Assembly: GCA_029010575.1 (NCBI GenBank) | Contig: JAQXKS010000003.1 | Location: 1-64,000, forward strand | Direction of reading: 5' to 3' | Origin: Bacteroidales bacterium | Lineage (GTDB): Bacteria; Bacteroidota; Bacteroidia; Bacteroidales; UBA932 | Length of the DNA: 64,000 nt | Shown: piece by piece, positions 37,394-46,103 of the stretch | Numbering within the stretch: position 1 is the stretch's first letter | Layout of the letters: every line of letters begins with the position of its first letter | Made by a program: the position numbers and the translations under genes | The notes under the pieces: model-generated | Databases searched by the model: none | Seen by the model: only the letters and a program-made list of their open reading frames with translations | Told to the model about the DNA's origin: nothing

Positions 37394-38165
37394 TTGCCGG
37401 CCATGGATCGTAACCCTCAAGGTGAAAATCCTCATACCTGAAATCGAATATCGAGCGGATATCAGGATTTAGTTTCATAACAGGGAGCTGGCGCGGCTGA
37501 CGATGGAGCTGTTCATGTACCTGGTCAAGATGGTTCAGATAGATGTGCGCATCCCCGAAGGTGTGTACAAAATCACCGGGGGTATAGCCACACTCCTGAG
37601 CAATCATAAGCGTCAAGAGAGCATAAGATGCAATATTGAATGGAACTCCCAGAAAGAGGTCTGCACTTCTCTGATATAACTGACAGGAGAGTGAGCCATC
37701 GGCGACATAGAACTGAAAGAGGGAGTGACACGGGGGAAGTGCCATCTTGTCTACCTCAGCAGGATTCCATGCAGATACGATATGTCTTCTGGAATCTGGA
37801 TTTTTCTTCAATGATAAAAGCAAATCAGAGAGCTGGTCAATAGTCCGTCCGTCCGGAGCAGGCCAACTTCTCCACTGATGCCCATAAACCGGACCAAGCT
37901 CCCCGTTTTCATCAGCCCATTCATCCCAAATGGTAACTTTATGGTCATTAAGATACTTTATATTAGTCTCTCCTTTAATAAACCATAGTAACTCGTAAAT
38001 TATAGACCTTAGGTGAACTCTTTTTGTGGTTAAAAGAGGAAATCCTTTGCTAAGATTGAATCTCAATTGATAACCGAAGATGGATTTTGTACCAGTTCCT
38101 GTCCTATCCTTTTTAATAACTCCATGATTATCAACATATTCAAGTAAATCCAAATAATTTTGCAT
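37371..38165 (-). CDS. thyA: thymidylate synthase
   Basis: A 264-residue ThyA using methylene-THF to methylate dUMP. Start [31 protein letters not shown] matches the family length exactly; the track start (38183) lies inside the promoter. Landmarks are [22 protein letters not shown], the nucleophile in [12 protein letters not shown], and [19 protein letters not shown]. The dihydrofolate it makes is the substrate of FolA, encoded convergently. Confidence 0.97.
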   Translation of the reverse strand: MQNYLDLLEYVDNHGVIKKDRTGTGTKSIFGYQLRFNLSKGFPLLTTKRVHLRSIIYELLWFIKGETNIKYLNDHKVTIWDEWADENGELGPVYGHQWRSWPAPDGRTIDQLSDLLLSLKKNPDSRRHIVSAWNPAEVDKMALPPCHSLFQFYVADGSLSCQLYQRSADLFLGVPFNIASYALLTLMIAQECGYTPGDFVHTFGDAHIYLNHLDQVHEQLHRQPRQLPVMKLNPDIRSIFDFRYEDFHLEGYDPWPAIKADVSV

Positions 38166-38180
38166 ATTAAAAATTTTAAG

Positions 38181-38211
38181 CAAATTTAAAAAAAATAGGT
38201 TTTATTACAAT
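38181..38211 (-). promoter_or_regulatory. promoter of thyA
   Basis: Minus strand ATTG, 19 bases, TAAATTTG: one -33 mismatch, perfect -7 box. It places the transcript start downstream of the longer track start and supports the ATG at 38165. Confidence 0.65.
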
Positions 38212-38218
38212 TTATAAT

Positions 38219-38226
38219 TATTTTTG
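38219..38226 (+). promoter_or_regulatory. predicted -7 box of the DUF3575/OmpA gene
   Basis: TATTTTTG, perfect -7 consensus, 45 bases before the ATG at 38272; divergent from the thyA promoter, with overlapping upstream regions. Confidence 0.4.
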
Positions 38227-38271
38227 CTGCAGATATATGACATCAGATTTTAGCAATTATTTTTTAATATT

Positions 38272-39510
38272 ATGAAAAAATTCTTACTAACAATGATGCT
38301 GCTTACGGCTTGCATCTTTACGTTATCAGCTCAGACCTCTGAGGTTAAGGCTAAGAAGGATACAGTACTCGTTCCTGAATGGAACTTGAAGACTAACCTA
38401 CTTTATGATGTTACTACTACTCTCTCACTCGGTTTCGAGATTGGCGTATCCCCTAAGTGGTCTATTGATGTTCTGGGTGCAATAAACCCATGGAGATTTA
38501 AAACAGGATCTTACTTCAACATGATCATCGGACAGCCTGAAGCACGCTACTGGCTTGGTTACAGACAGGAAGGACACTTCTTCGCAGGACATCTTATTGG
38601 CGGTCTGTACCATTTCAATAAAATCACACTCCCCTTCGGTATCTATCCCAGCATAGCCAAATCTGAATTCAAAGGCGGTATCGCAGGTGTCGGACTTGGA
38701 TATGGTTACAGATGGAACATGAACAAACATTGGGGAATGGAATTCGAAATTGGTCTTGGCTATATCTATACAAAATACAAGGAAGTCAGCTCCAATAAGA
38801 TCTATAACAAGCACTATTTCGGACCTACCAAAGCCAACCTCTCTCTTATCTACAGATTCGGTGGCAAGAAACGTGAAGAGGTACGCGCAGAACAGGAACT
38901 CGACTACTTCGCAGAAGTGTTGGAAGAACAGGGCTATACCAAAGATACCGTATTCAGAACCGAAACCATTATAGACACTGTATACGTTGACAAGATCGTA
39001 GAAGTAGAACCTAAAGAATATCTCTTCGCCCAGACCTTTAACTTTGAAGCTAAGATGACCAAGTTCAACCCTAACTTTGCTGACAACGCTGCTGCACTTG
39101 CAGAACTCGACAAGTTTATCGAAGAGATGAACAACAATTCATCAATAGAAATCCTCAGAGTCAGCATTCTCGGTTACGCTTCAGTAGAAGGAACAGTTGA
39201 CAACAATGACAAAGTATCTTACAAGAGAACCAGAAGCCTTGCTGACTACATCAGCGCTAAATCTCCTGTTCTCGCTAAGAAAGCTCTCGTAGGTATCAAC
39301 GGTGAAGACTGGGAAGGTCTCTCTAAACTCGTTGAATCTTCCAACATGGAAAACAAGGACAAGGCTATTGAAATCATCAATGGTCCCGAGTCAGGAAGGT
39401 TCGGCAAACTCAGAAAACTCAACGGTGGAAAAGACTACAACCGCATGATGAATGAACTCTTCCCCGAACTCAGACGTGCAGACTTGGTAATTGAATACAG
39501 AATCAAATAA
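38272..39510 (+). CDS. DUF3575 outer-membrane barrel with OmpA-like C-terminal domain
   Basis: A 412-residue envelope protein: signal peptide (MKKFLLTMMLLTACIFTLSAQ), an N-terminal barrel domain of DUF3575 type (NLKTNLLYDVTTTLSLGFEIGVSPKWSIDVLGAINPW, to about 205), and a C-terminal OmpA-like periplasmic region (FNPNFADNAAALAELDKFIEEMNNNSSIEILRVSILGYASVEG). DUF3575 proteins often accompany fimbrial (FimA/Mfa) loci, but no fimbrillin gene is nearby. Low-GC, codon-optimised look suggests strong expression. Terminator follows. Function unknown beyond an envelope role. Confidence 0.83.
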   Translation: MKKFLLTMMLLTACIFTLSAQTSEVKAKKDTVLVPEWNLKTNLLYDVTTTLSLGFEIGVSPKWSIDVLGAINPWRFKTGSYFNMIIGQPEARYWLGYRQEGHFFAGHLIGGLYHFNKITLPFGIYPSIAKSEFKGGIAGVGLGYGYRWNMNKHWGMEFEIGLGYIYTKYKEVSSNKIYNKHYFGPTKANLSLIYRFGGKKREEVRAEQELDYFAEVLEEQGYTKDTVFRTETIIDTVYVDKIVEVEPKEYLFAQTFNFEAKMTKFNPNFADNAAALAELDKFIEEMNNNSSIEILRVSILGYASVEGTVDNNDKVSYKRTRSLADYISAKSPVLAKKALVGINGEDWEGLSKLVESSNMENKDKAIEIINGPESGRFGKLRKLNGGKDYNRMMNELFPELRRADLVIEYRIK

Positions 39511-39538
39511 TTACCTTATAATCATTTGATACCATAAT

Positions 39539-39577
39539 AAATGGTGGCAGATCCAACGATTTGCCACCATTTTTATA
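39539..39577. terminator. bidirectional terminator after the DUF3575 gene
   Basis: Eleven-base-pair stem AAATGGTGGCA / TGCCACCATTT with a 12-base loop and TTTTTATATT following on the plus strand. It also lies just past the end of the minus-strand OMP gene and can end that transcript. Confidence 0.8.
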
Positions 39578-39612
39578 TTAAAGAACAACAACGCAAGTAG
39601 AAAGCTTTTACA

Positions 39613-40164
39613 TCAGAAATCAAAACCAACATTAAGCGCTATTGCAAGACCTAAATATTCTCCAGCCTCCAATTTAATGGAGGGATATAAGGATAATCCC
39701 ATTTTTTTCGCAAGAGAGAACCTGACACCGGGACCAAAAGAAAAGAAAACGCCTGCACCATCGCAGGCTTCGCTATAAGTAAAACCTAACTGAGTAGAGA
39801 TGAACGGCGCCGTTTTGGTCTTGGTAAAATAGGCTCTGCAATCTGCTGCAAAGATAAAAAAGTTGAGGTATCCTGTTCCTAACAACCCTCCTATATAGAA
39901 ATAGGGATTACACTGATATCCCAATGAATATGTAACTCCGAAATAGGGATCTCCTTCAATAATATCACCACCGATAGCAAGTTCAACATTGCTTTTCAAT
40001 CCCGTGGAGAGGTTTGTTCCACCGATTGTGTTACCGCTTTTGTTTGATGAAAAGTCATTGCCGTTAAAACTCTTTCCGGGCTGGGCGCCTGCTTCAAATG
40101 TAAAGGCCATCAGAAGTATAGACAGAACAAGTACACTTCTGTGGAATGTTCTAATAGTTTTCAT
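39613..40164 (-). CDS. small outer-membrane beta-barrel protein, copy A
   Basis: A 183-residue protein starting MKTIRTFHRSVLVLSILLMAFTFEAGAQ (signal peptide), then a short Ser/Asn-rich linker and about eight amphipathic strands ending NVGFDF, a typical small outer-membrane barrel. It shares about 87% identity (hand alignment) with copy B directly upstream; differences fall at AIGGDIIEGDPYF, YLNFF and SEACDGA. Start is placed at the shared Met (one base after copy B's stop); the track adds six codons. I do not recognise a named family. Confidence 0.8.
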   Translation of the reverse strand: MKTIRTFHRSVLVLSILLMAFTFEAGAQPGKSFNGNDFSSNKSGNTIGGTNLSTGLKSNVELAIGGDIIEGDPYFGVTYSLGYQCNPYFYIGGLLGTGYLNFFIFAADCRAYFTKTKTAPFISTQLGFTYSEACDGAGVFFSFGPGVRFSLAKKMGLSLYPSIKLEAGEYLGLAIALNVGFDF

Positions 40165-40165
40165 A

Positions 40166-40726
40166 TCAGAAATCAAAACCAATATTAAACGCTATTGCAA
40201 GACCTAAATCTTCTCCAGCCTCCAATTTAATGGAGGGATATAAGGATAATCCCATTTTTTTCGCAAGAGAGAACCTGACACCGGGACCAAAAGAAAAGAA
40301 AACGCCTGAATGACCTTCGCAGGAGTCGCAGTAAGTAAAAGTAAAACCTAACTGAGTAGAGATGAACGGCGCCGTTTTGGTCTTGGTAAAATAGGCTCTG
40401 CCATCTGCTGCAAAGATAAACAAGTTGGGGAATCCTGTTCCTAATAACCCTCCTATATAGAAATAGGGATTACACTGATATCCCAATGAATATGTAACTC
40501 CTAAATAGGGGTATTCTTCAAAAGTTTCATATCCGAAAGCAAGTTCAACATTGCTTTTCAATCCCGTAGAGAGGTTTGTTCCACCGATTGTGTTACTGCT
40601 TTTATTTGATGAAAAGTCATTGCCGTTAAAACTCTTTCCAGGCTGGGCGCCTGCTTCAAATGTAAAGGCCATCAGAAGTATAGACAGAACAAGTACACTT
40701 CTGTGGAATGTTCTAATAGTTTTCAT
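40166..40726 (-). CDS. small outer-membrane beta-barrel protein, copy B
   Basis: A 186-residue paralogue of copy A with the same signal peptide (first 43 residues identical) and the same final strands (ending NIGFDF). Variable segments read AFGYETFEEYPYL, FPNLF and TYCDSCEGHS, the last three residues longer than in copy A. It follows the propeller lipoprotein with a one-base gap and precedes copy A with a one-base gap, so all three are surely one transcript. Function unknown. Confidence 0.8.
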   Translation of the reverse strand: MKTIRTFHRSVLVLSILLMAFTFEAGAQPGKSFNGNDFSSNKSSNTIGGTNLSTGLKSNVELAFGYETFEEYPYLGVTYSLGYQCNPYFYIGGLLGTGFPNLFIFAADGRAYFTKTKTAPFISTQLGFTFTYCDSCEGHSGVFFSFGPGVRFSLAKKMGLSLYPSIKLEAGEDLGLAIAFNIGFDF

Positions 40727-40727
40727 A

Positions 40728-41735
40728 TCAAATATCAAATCTTATTCTCCATATATTGAATGAACTCTTTTCATTGGCTCTGGATGAGAGGAAATAGATA
40801 TACTTTCCGTCAGGAGACCATACCGGACAGCAGTCATTAGCAGGGTGATAAGTCAGCTGAATAAGATTGGTTCCATCCAAATTCACGACAAAGATATCCA
40901 GATTCGGCTTCTTTGAGATAGACGATATACTGCTGCCTTCACAGAGTATTTTAGTTCCATCAGGAGATATACGAGGATTAGTGAATCCTTTGTTTTTATC
41001 GGAGAGTATCAGAGTTTCAACCCCTTTTTCATAATTGACTCTCCATATCTCACTTGAGCCCATCGATGAATTTCTGACGCAGAGAAATTCATCAGATCCC
41101 TCTCCTATGGGACAAGGATTGTAACCACGACAACATGAGGTAAGAGCTCCATTTTCAAGGTCATAAGACCAGATGAAGGAGCCTGAATTATCAATTCTTG
41201 TAAAGAATATCTTCTTTCCGTCATTGGACAGGACAGGATTTATGTCTTTGTTGTTGCTTGTCAGCTGACGCATGATACTTCCTACATGAGCATCTGTTGC
41301 ACTGACCTGAATCCTCTTGGTATCAGAAGCATCACCAAAATAGAGGTTACCATCAGCGCCCCACGAAAAGTCATCGACATTCCTGTATGTACGCTGAGTA
41401 GCAGAGCCCTGAGGACCGCTCTTTCTAATCATTATGTTCCACTGTCCGTCAGTGAAGGATTCGTAGGCAAGCTCTGATCCATCCGGAGATATATCCAGCA
41501 GATTCAATGTGTTCCAACCAATCCCGTTCTCAGTACAAATTCCCATGTAGGATATGCTGGAATAAGCATAAGTAGTACCTTGACCTGCAATAATCGACTG
41601 GTTTTCATCAGTAATTTTCATTACATTAAGACCGCTTTCTTCAGGAGAATAACTCTCAAGGTAGGTGTAGGTCGGTGTACCGCATGAAGGGACTGCCAGA
41701 AGGGCAATCCCCAAATAAAGATGGTTAATTTTCAT
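40728..41735 (-). CDS. PD40/TolB-like beta-propeller lipoprotein
   Basis: A 335-residue lipoprotein (MKINHLYLGIALLAVPSC, lipid Cys 18). It contains repeated WD40-like PD40 units: LLDISPDGSELAYES, PVLSNDGKKIFFTRID, PRISPDGTKILCEG and PVWSPDGKYIYFLSSRANEKSSFNIWRI, consistent with a six-bladed propeller. Cysteine content is high for an envelope protein. It is the first gene of the cassette with the two duplicated OMPs, driven by a perfect promoter. It may act as a periplasm-facing partner of the barrels; that is inference. Confidence 0.78.
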   Translation of the reverse strand: MKINHLYLGIALLAVPSCGTPTYTYLESYSPEESGLNVMKITDENQSIIAGQGTTYAYSSISYMGICTENGIGWNTLNLLDISPDGSELAYESFTDGQWNIMIRKSGPQGSATQRTYRNVDDFSWGADGNLYFGDASDTKRIQVSATDAHVGSIMRQLTSNNKDINPVLSNDGKKIFFTRIDNSGSFIWSYDLENGALTSCCRGYNPCPIGEGSDEFLCVRNSSMGSSEIWRVNYEKGVETLILSDKNKGFTNPRISPDGTKILCEGSSISSISKKPNLDIFVVNLDGTNLIQLTYHPANDCCPVWSPDGKYIYFLSSRANEKSSFNIWRIRFDI

Positions 41736-41759
41736 GACTATATAGAGTTAAATTTTCAA

Positions 41760-41790
41760 CAAATATACTACCCATAAAAGAATCATCAAA
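41760..41790 (-). promoter_or_regulatory. promoter of the propeller-OMP-OMP operon
   Basis: Minus strand TTTG, exactly 19 bases, TATATTTG: full match to the Bacteroidota consensus, 24 bases before the ATG. Among the best promoters in the window. Confidence 0.78.
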
Positions 41791-41886
41791 ATTATATTTG
41801 TCCTTTGCAGAAATTATTTTGGCCTCTATTTTCTATTCGACTGATTACACTCTACCTCTACAAAAAACGTATATAGTGTATTTAAC

Positions 41887-41918
41887 AGAAAAGGAGATGA
41901 CCTGATTAGGTATCTCCT
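41887..41918 (-). terminator. terminator of the mfd-ppiD operon
   Basis: On the minus strand GGAGATACC-TAATCA-GGTCATCTCC forms an imperfect stem with one bulge, followed by TTTTCTG. It begins 33 bases after the PpiD stop. The rest of the 215-base gap (41736-41950) holds only the propeller promoter. Confidence 0.6.
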
Positions 41919-41950
41919 CTTCATCTGAAAATATTTTAGTATTCTATATC

Positions 41951-44038
41951 CTAGAAGAATCTGGCTCTGTTATCAACGATATCTGCCATTTCTGTAAGGA
42001 TTGAGGGCAGAGAGTTTATCTGGTATGACTGGATCTGATTTGCTCTGATCTTAGCGTCACTGTCAGTATAGAATGAACCTGTTTCTCTATTTACAACTGA
42101 GAATACATAGATTCCGGCATTACCGGCCACAGGACCTGAAAGGGTATTGGGAGTGGCTCCTGCAACTGCTCCGAGGAAGGCAGGTTCGTTGGCTGCACCA
42201 GACATGGTACCGAACGCTATATCCTCCTTAGTGGAAACACTCTGTCCCAAAGCCGCTGCAACAGCATCTATATCTGTAAGTCCCTTTATCTTTTCAGCAA
42301 CTTCTGCAGATACCTTTTCTGAACGTTTCTTATTGGTAAGAAGGTATTTGATCTGAGCTGACACCTCCTGCAAAGGAGTATATCCCTCTTCCTTTACCTT
42401 CTTGAGTGCTACCACGAAGTATTTGTCGTTATCTACTGTAAACAAAGGTGAGACATCTCCTTCCTTAGCTTCGTAGATCCATCTCGAAATCTCTTTGGTA
42501 TTCTTGTATTTGGAGAGTGTAGAAGCACCTTCCTTTACATTGGATACAGGTACGATGGGTAGATTGCCCTCTCTGGCTACTTCGTTGAATTTGGTGATAT
42601 TTCCTTCTGAACGGATAATCAGATCATTTGCCTGTGCGTAATAGCTTTGATAGGTCTCTTTTCCGGCAACTGATTCAATGACCAGAAGTGCTACCTGTAC
42701 CTTCTTCATAGGTTTGGTCCTTTTGGTAACTTTGACTACATGAGTACCGTAGTTGGTATTGAGAACCTTTACATCACCAGGATTGTATGAAAGGACAGCT
42801 TCCATTCCGGGAACCATATAGGTCTGTGTCAGCCATCCCAAATCTCCGGGATTCTCTACATTCGGATTGGTATCAAGTGAATATTCCGAAGCGAGGATAG
42901 AGAAATCAGAACCCTTTCTGATAACGTTTGCAAGGCTGTCTGCAAGGTTGTCTGAACCGGATCTGAGAAGAATATGTTGAACAAATACCGAGTCAGGGAG
43001 GTTCTTGACATCACTCACGCGTGCTGCATAGAAATCGTTGTCCTTTCTGAATACAGGGAGGACTGTGGGGTTCTTTCCGAATGCGAACTCTTCTACCTGA
43101 GGGAATGAGGACTTGAGTTCACCCTCTTTATAGTAGTATGTATTAAGGGGCTTATCAGAGTTTCTCGCAAGGAAGGTCTTGAGATTGGATGTTTTGGTAA
43201 AATCCTCATACAGACCATTGATGCGTTCCTCTGCCAGCTGAATATCCTTTTCTGAAGGTTCTACCTCAAATGCTACGAATTCAACATCCCTTGAAGCACT
43301 TCTTTTATAGTTTTTCTTGTGTGCGTTATAGTAGTCTCTGATCTCATTATCTGAAACCTTAATGGTGGTATCAGGTCTGAAACCTATAGGATAGAGAACG
43401 AATTTGACATCCGATGTGGTATTGTTTTCTTCGATCTGACGGCGCAGTTCTACAGGAGTGATTACGTTACTCTGGCTGAAAAGCGAAGAGTATTTGATGA
43501 AGTATTGCTGGTTGGTCATGCTTCTTTGGAGAAACTCCCAATACATTCCGAGGTTTCCTGAAGCATCCTGTGGAATAGCGTGAATGAAATCGAGCAGTTT
43601 CTCTCTGCTATAGTTTCCTGAAGCATCGAGGAATGCCCTCTCCTGAGCGAGAACGGGTGATATTTCTTTACCCTGACTCATATCCACTATTTCATCTTCA
43701 CAAACTCTGATACCAGCCTTTTTGAATTGGGGAATCAAATAGCTTTCAGATACAAGATTCTGCCAAGCTGTCTCTTTGATGGTTTCGTTGGCTCTCTCAT
43801 CTATTGACTGACTGCCTGTGGTAAGTTTGTAAATGTTGGTGTAGTACTCCATTTCCTTCTGGAAATCTTCATAGCCGACTCTCTTTCCGTCGATTTTACC
43901 CACATCGTACTTTGATGAGAAGAATCTCATGGTAGTCTCCAATGTTTGCGGATCAATAATGAAAGACAACAGTGCTACTGCAATGAGTACGGTAATAAGG
44001 ATACCGAGTTTTACTCTGATTTTCTCTAGAACTGACAT
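41951..44038 (-). CDS. PpiD-like membrane-anchored peptidyl-prolyl isomerase
   Basis: A 695-residue periplasmic chaperone: N-terminal inner-membrane anchor (LGILITVLIAVALLSFII, about 11-28), SurA-N-like helical domain (to about 230), and a parvulin domain (VFVQHILLRSG ... FSILASEYSLDTNPNVENPGDLGWLTQTYMVPGMEAVLSYNPGDV ... YGTHVVKVTKR, about 345-455). A second, degenerate PPIase-like region may follow. It likely helps fold outer-membrane proteins and fits the envelope theme of this operon. Last gene of the group. Confidence 0.9.
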   Translation of the reverse strand: MSVLEKIRVKLGILITVLIAVALLSFIIDPQTLETTMRFFSSKYDVGKIDGKRVGYEDFQKEMEYYTNIYKLTTGSQSIDERANETIKETAWQNLVSESYLIPQFKKAGIRVCEDEIVDMSQGKEISPVLAQERAFLDASGNYSREKLLDFIHAIPQDASGNLGMYWEFLQRSMTNQQYFIKYSSLFSQSNVITPVELRRQIEENNTTSDVKFVLYPIGFRPDTTIKVSDNEIRDYYNAHKKNYKRSASRDVEFVAFEVEPSEKDIQLAEERINGLYEDFTKTSNLKTFLARNSDKPLNTYYYKEGELKSSFPQVEEFAFGKNPTVLPVFRKDNDFYAARVSDVKNLPDSVFVQHILLRSGSDNLADSLANVIRKGSDFSILASEYSLDTNPNVENPGDLGWLTQTYMVPGMEAVLSYNPGDVKVLNTNYGTHVVKVTKRTKPMKKVQVALLVIESVAGKETYQSYYAQANDLIIRSEGNITKFNEVAREGNLPIVPVSNVKEGASTLSKYKNTKEISRWIYEAKEGDVSPLFTVDNDKYFVVALKKVKEEGYTPLQEVSAQIKYLLTNKKRSEKVSAEVAEKIKGLTDIDAVAAALGQSVSTKEDIAFGTMSGAANEPAFLGAVAGATPNTLSGPVAGNAGIYVFSVVNRETGSFYTDSDAKIRANQIQSYQINSLPSILTEMADIVDNRARFF

Positions 44039-44134
44039 ATTGTTGTTTTTTACTTGTTTCTCAAAATGCTATAAATAAGAGTGCGAAGATAGTAATTTTT
44101 CTTCTATCTCTTATAATAGTGAGGGGGAAAATGT

Positions 44135-44758
44135 TTACTTGGGTCCTATAAAGTTGACACTGTCGACATAAGAAGCCCTGGTCGAATCGTTATCCACTAC
44201 TCCATAACTGTCAAAAGGTCTGAGAAGCTGCGCCCTTCTTGCCATTTCGTCGGACTCCAGACCGAATCCCTGCATGAATCCCTGAGGGGACGATAGTGTA
44301 ACATAACAGTGAGTATAGATGAGTTTCTTATCTTTGTCCCAATAGAGAGTATCTGTCTTGATGACCTCTCCTTTTATGTAGTTGTTTATGACTACATCCC
44401 CATATGCAGACCACTTTTCTGTCTTATCTACGACACTGTGATTCGCCTCATTGGAGATAATCTGCGTCTCCATCTTACCCTCCTCATTGAAAATCATTAC
44501 ATTGAAACCGTTTTTGAAGAGTTCCACAGACTTCTTTCCGCCATTCTCTTCATAACGCTCCATTACAGATGCCCTCATCCTCATCTTTACCATGCCCTTC
44601 TGGGTTTGGATTGCCTCCATGTCTTTGACCACCTGTGTCGGTGCATTCTCCACTAGAACGGAATCAATCTGATCTAACTTCCGGCCACAAGATACAACAA
44701 TGGTAGCAACCAGAAAGATTGCTACCATAGTCAAAGGATTATAGATGTTTTTTTTCAA
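44135..44758 (-). CDS. lptC: LPS export protein LptC, lipoprotein form
   Basis: A 207-residue protein with lipobox IVVSC (Cys about 24) and the LptC/OstA-like beta-jellyroll: MRMRASVMERYEENGGKKSVELFKNGFNVMIFNEEGKMETQIISNEANH and DVVINNYIKGEVIKTDTLYWDKDKKLIYT. LptC bridges the LptBFG transporter to LptA; in Bacteroidota it is commonly predicted as a lipoprotein, unlike the E. coli form. It lies 5 bases after the TPR gene. Confidence 0.85.
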   Translation of the reverse strand: MKKNIYNPLTMVAIFLVATIVVSCGRKLDQIDSVLVENAPTQVVKDMEAIQTQKGMVKMRMRASVMERYEENGGKKSVELFKNGFNVMIFNEEGKMETQIISNEANHSVVDKTEKWSAYGDVVINNYIKGEVIKTDTLYWDKDKKLIYTHCYVTLSSPQGFMQGFGLESDEMARRAQLLRPFDSYGVVDNDSTRASYVDSVNFIGPK

Positions 44759-44763
44759 TTCTA

Positions 44764-46083
44764 CTATTTTAAGGTTCTAACGGTAGTGGTTTCTCTCATA
44801 CCGTTGCATGATACGGTGAATGAATCTCCATCCACGATGTCATACATGAATGCATTAGCCTGTTCGGGATAGTATTTTGCAAAGTTTGCAATTTGCTTGT
44901 TAGCTTCCGCTTCGAGACTGGGATCCAGTTTCTTGGCTTTGTTCATGTAGTCGGTAGCTACCCAGAACTGAGCTCTTGATTCTACTTCATTACCTTTACA
45001 CTGAGTTGTTCCCCAGATGGTACCGATGAGGAAAAATGCCTTGCCGGCATTAGTTTCGGAGATAGCTGCTGACTTCTTTGCAGCATCTATGGCTTCAATA
45101 TTGTCACCCATCTTGAAACAGAATGTGGCATATTCGTAATAATAGTCACCGTCAGCGGTAAGATCTGAATCTTCTGCATCTATTGCCTCCTTCATGTAAA
45201 TTTTAGCCTTTTCGATATCTTCAGCAGCTGAAGATGAAGCATAGAGTTTATAGAGAAGGTATGCAGAATTGTGTGAGGGGTCGAGTTTATGCAGACCTTC
45301 GATTGCAGCGCGGAAGAGTTCTGAATCTGTACAGTTTGCAGCAGTGAACAGAGAAACTATGTTCTGTAGAAGAGCCTTGTCGTCAGGAGTCTGTTCGTAA
45401 CGGGGTGCAAATAGGCTCATAAGACCGTCGCATGAAGCAACACCGCTCTGGGCAAACATGTTTTCTACATCCTGGATGGCACTTGCAGCACTTTCAGAGG
45501 GTTTGGCCTGATTAACAGACTCAAGAACATTGATACTCTTGTTGAATGATTGGAGCACCTGTTCTTCGGTAAAAGTACCGTTTTTATATAGTTCTATTGC
45601 ATAATGAAGATATCTTACAGCAACTGTGATATCAGTCTTTTCCTTAGTGATATCCATAGTCTGAGCGAGAACATTGTAGACATTCTCTTCCTGACCCTTT
45701 TCAGAATAGTTGATCATATCCTTGGCAAGGTTGGTCTGTGCTGTAACTCTATATTTAGGGTAATTTTCGAGTCTGAGGGTGTGAAGCAACATCAACGAGT
45801 CTACAAGCTCTTTCTTACGAACGGGATTGTTCTTGTACTTGCCAATCTCCCTTCTCATAATCTTCATACCATCGAGCAACATATTCTGACTCGCAGTTGG
45901 AGGACAAATAGAGATTGCCTTTCTCCAACTTGGGGCAGCTTCGTCTATATTTCCCTGTTTCATATACTGTGTGTAGAAAGAGAGATACTTTACACACTCT
46001 GCACTATCTGCTCCATATTTGCCTTGTCCGAAAAGCATTGAAGCAGAAAAAAGAAGCACTAAAGAAAAAATAAGCTTTTTCAT
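44764..46083 (-). CDS. periplasmic TPR protein
   Basis: A 439-residue protein with signal peptide (MKKLIFSLVLLFSASMLFGQ) and helical repeats of TPR type, such as FYTQYMKQGNIDEAAPSWRKAISICPP near the N-terminus and YEYATFCFKMGDNIEAIDAAKKSAAI towards the C-terminus. A short C-terminal tail (SFTVSCNGMRETTTVRTLK) lies outside the repeats. The family is found in this same operon position in Bacteroidota, but I know no assigned role. Between the OMP gene and lptC, so an envelope-assembly role is likely. Confidence 0.78.
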   Translation of the reverse strand: MKKLIFSLVLLFSASMLFGQGKYGADSAECVKYLSFYTQYMKQGNIDEAAPSWRKAISICPPTASQNMLLDGMKIMRREIGKYKNNPVRKKELVDSLMLLHTLRLENYPKYRVTAQTNLAKDMINYSEKGQEENVYNVLAQTMDITKEKTDITVAVRYLHYAIELYKNGTFTEEQVLQSFNKSINVLESVNQAKPSESAASAIQDVENMFAQSGVASCDGLMSLFAPRYEQTPDDKALLQNIVSLFTAANCTDSELFRAAIEGLHKLDPSHNSAYLLYKLYASSSAAEDIEKAKIYMKEAIDAEDSDLTADGDYYYEYATFCFKMGDNIEAIDAAKKSAAISETNAGKAFFLIGTIWGTTQCKGNEVESRAQFWVATDYMNKAKKLDPSLEAEANKQIANFAKYYPEQANAFMYDIVDGDSFTVSCNGMRETTTVRTLK

Positions 46084-46103
46084 TTTTTTAAATTTATTAT
46101 TTT

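Larger units (their letters stand above)
39612..40726 (-). repeat. tandem direct duplication of an OMP gene (units 39612-40164 and 40165-40726)
   Basis: Two head-to-tail units of 553 and 562 bases that each hold one complete OMP gene. By eye they are nearly identical over the first ~130 coding bases and the last ~140, with differences grouped in three short segments, including a 9-base indel. The junctions share the same CATATCA-type sequence, and the end of the upstream propeller gene resembles it, which suggests how an unequal exchange could have occurred. Confidence 0.92.

Noticed and set aside
40166-40726. OMP duplication as an assembly artefact
   Set aside because: The copies differ by about two dozen residues and a 9-base indel, so they are two real genes.
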